This document shows, piece by piece, positions 62,353 through 64,000 of a DNA stretch of 64,000 nucleotides (positions within the stretch are counted from its first letter, which is position 1; each line of letters starts with the position of its first letter). The translations under genes were made by a program, and so were the position numbers. Below the pieces are notes generated by a model that saw only the letters and a program-made list of their open reading frames with translations, was not told the DNA's origin and made no database searches. Source of the stretch: Lycium barbarum. Its lineage: Eukaryota; Streptophyta; Magnoliopsida; Solanales; Solanaceae. The stretch spans positions 50,134,938 through 50,198,937 of the forward strand of contig NC_083337.1 of assembly GCF_019175385.1 (NCBI RefSeq), in the 5' to 3' direction.

Positions 62353-64000
62353 TGTCACGACCCGTCTAGGGGCCGTGACGAGTACCCGATACTTGTACCG
62401 AGCACCCCTTGTCTATCGTTTTGCCTTTACCTCTTAGCAAGCCGTATGAACGGTGCCATATTTTTTTTTGAACATTAACATTAGCAGCGTCATTATGAAC
62501 ATAGACTAGTAAACTTCGTTATCACTTTATACAACAACATTAACATGCTAAAACACCATATATCTAACTATACTTAACTGACTGTACATATCTGTCTACG
62601 AGCCTCTAGACGTAGTACACTTATACATAGAAAGGGCTGAGTACTGCCATGCCCAAATATATATACACAAAATAGTACCAAGGAAGTGAGGCTCCGGAAT
62701 AATTGGAGCACTGTCAACACTGCTGGTAGAGCTTCTAAGGATCAAATCCGCCTGTCTGCTGACCTGCGCAGCATGAAACGCAGCGTCCACAAGAAGGGAC
62801 GTCAGTACGAATAGTGTACCGAGTATGTAAGGCATGAATAGTAATATACAGAAAATATGAATCATGTATAATGACATAAGAGAGTTACAACACATGTCCT
62901 GGGATAGAAACATAACCTGTATATATATATACCCTTGGCAGGTGCTATGCGTACTTAGCTTTCCTTTAAGAATCTTTCCTTGTTCATATACATATACATA
63001 TAAAATAGGACATCTCATATTGTCGAGGCGTCGGCAGCCGATCCATTTAACCATAAATATACACATCTCGCGTCCGGGCATCCCGCGTCCGGGACGATAT
63101 CATATCATGTAATGCCAACTGATCAGGTGGATATTCGTTCATAACGCTCTGCCCTTACCTCCATTTTCCCCGTATACACATGCATATATCATGTACATAT
63201 ATCAGCGTCTATAGCGCTCTAGCACTTTTATCATATAAATATACGTGTGTCGTGTAGGTACATCAGCGTCTATAGCGCTCTAGCTCTTTCGTCATGTGCA
63301 TGTTTTAAAAAAATATATACACATATCTTACATACATTTACATGTCTTATATGCATTTACGTATCCTATATACATATGTCTCATAGGCACGCAGGAAAGC
63401 CCAAAGAAGAATCATGTAGTCATCGGAGTGACGTAAGGTCGGTGACCTCCGAGTACATTATGGAATACTGATGATCGCTCTTGTCTCACCTCGAAGGGAC
63501 GAATATTTTTAAGGTGAGATGGTCAACGGAGAATAGTATTAAAGTAAACGTAGAATGAAATCGTGGGTGTCATAGATGACAGTTCATAGGCTTGGAAGTC
63601 TTTAGAAAGTGAAGTCATAGCTAGGGAATATAAATAGGATTCGAAAATTAGTTTATCATTTTCATGTTTACATAAGATACTTAGCTTAGTCATCTTAGTC
63701 ATAGAGTCGTTCTGGTAGGACGTATCATAGGCATATCCTCTTATCTAACATCATTGTTATCATTATCGTCATGGAAGTACCCTCGTTAGAGGAGTCATAG
63801 TACTTATCATTTGGTAACGAAATCGGGATTAACGTTTCCCTTTAGATTCACTTCAAGTAAGTCAAGCAAGACTATAAGGAAAATCCGAGAGTAACGGGCC
63901 CACCTCGGGCCGGATGAGGTAGCGTATACGATTTACATATATTACGTGTCATAGCGTTACTTGTGAGGATCTTAGGGTAATCGGGTCCCATTTATACAAG
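62353..64000 (-). mobile_element. LTR P, partial (L-like family), runs off the window
   Basis: TGTCACGACCCGTCTAGGGG..., colinear with L's LTR up to the GGCCCACCTCGGG...GGGTAATC segment (compare 52020-52120). It carries the twin hairpins CGTCC/GGACG at 62784-62801 and TCAGTAC/GTACCGA at 62802-62822. A short repeat CGTCTATAGCGCTCTAGC occurs at 63205 and 63267. The left half of the target duplication is probably GAATC (62348-62352). Open frames such as 62596-63081 fall within it and are not genes. Confidence 0.75.

Noticed and set aside
62596..63081. 161-codon minus-strand frame in LTR P
   Set aside because: It falls in the conserved non-coding LTR block; homologous places in J, K and L do not keep the frame.

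Overview
The window looks like plant nuclear DNA, most likely a large, repeat-rich asterid genome, possibly Solanaceae; this rests on the style of the LTR elements and I could not check it. I find no convincing host gene. Almost every base belongs to Ty3/gypsy LTR retrotransposons, mostly of the Tekay/Del chromovirus type: tRNA-iMet-type primer sites, single-frame gag-pol, and a chromodomain-like C-terminus. A fragment of a hAT transposase is also present.

Layout, by nesting. Element H (minus strand, non-autonomous) is the host layer of the right half: an internal stretch 39524-40309, an LTR 40310-46424, a second internal stretch 46425-50470 and a second LTR 50471-56188. Its left internal copy was hit by element D, of which this window holds the 3' internal tail (19077-19217) and the 3' LTR (19218-19567 and 35156-36945). 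D carries two further insertions. B (1-19076, plus strand, upstream end outside the window) has a complete but stop-ridden gag-pol, and A (460-9934, minus strand) sits inside B's 5' LTR. E (19568-35150) is a decayed autonomous element; its 3' LTR holds solo LTR F, which holds solo LTR J (27062-31274). Solo LTR G (36952-39518) sits one base past the end of D. Solo LTR K lies in H's left LTR and truncated element L in its right LTR. From 56189 onward come an unclassified repeat, the hAT fragment, LTR M, LTR N, another unclassified stretch, and the starts of LTRs O and P. Boundaries were placed by TG...CA ends, target-site duplications (TSDs), primer binding sites (PBS) and polypurine tracts (PPT).

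How the parts work together. The LTRs are very long (1.8-4.2 kb) and share one architecture although their sequences differ: an inverted repeat just upstream of a TATA-like box, a leader of about 250 nt ending in a 5' splice-site consensus, usually a second donor (AAGGTATGTAAGGCT-like), a block of short tandem repeats, and two adjacent hairpins near the 3' part. In A and B the gag ATG directly follows a good 3' splice acceptor. I infer a spliced gag(-pol) mRNA and an unspliced genomic RNA that alone keeps the hairpins, a possible packaging arrangement. Element A has near-identical LTRs, a gag but no pol, so it probably moved recently with proteins supplied in trans.
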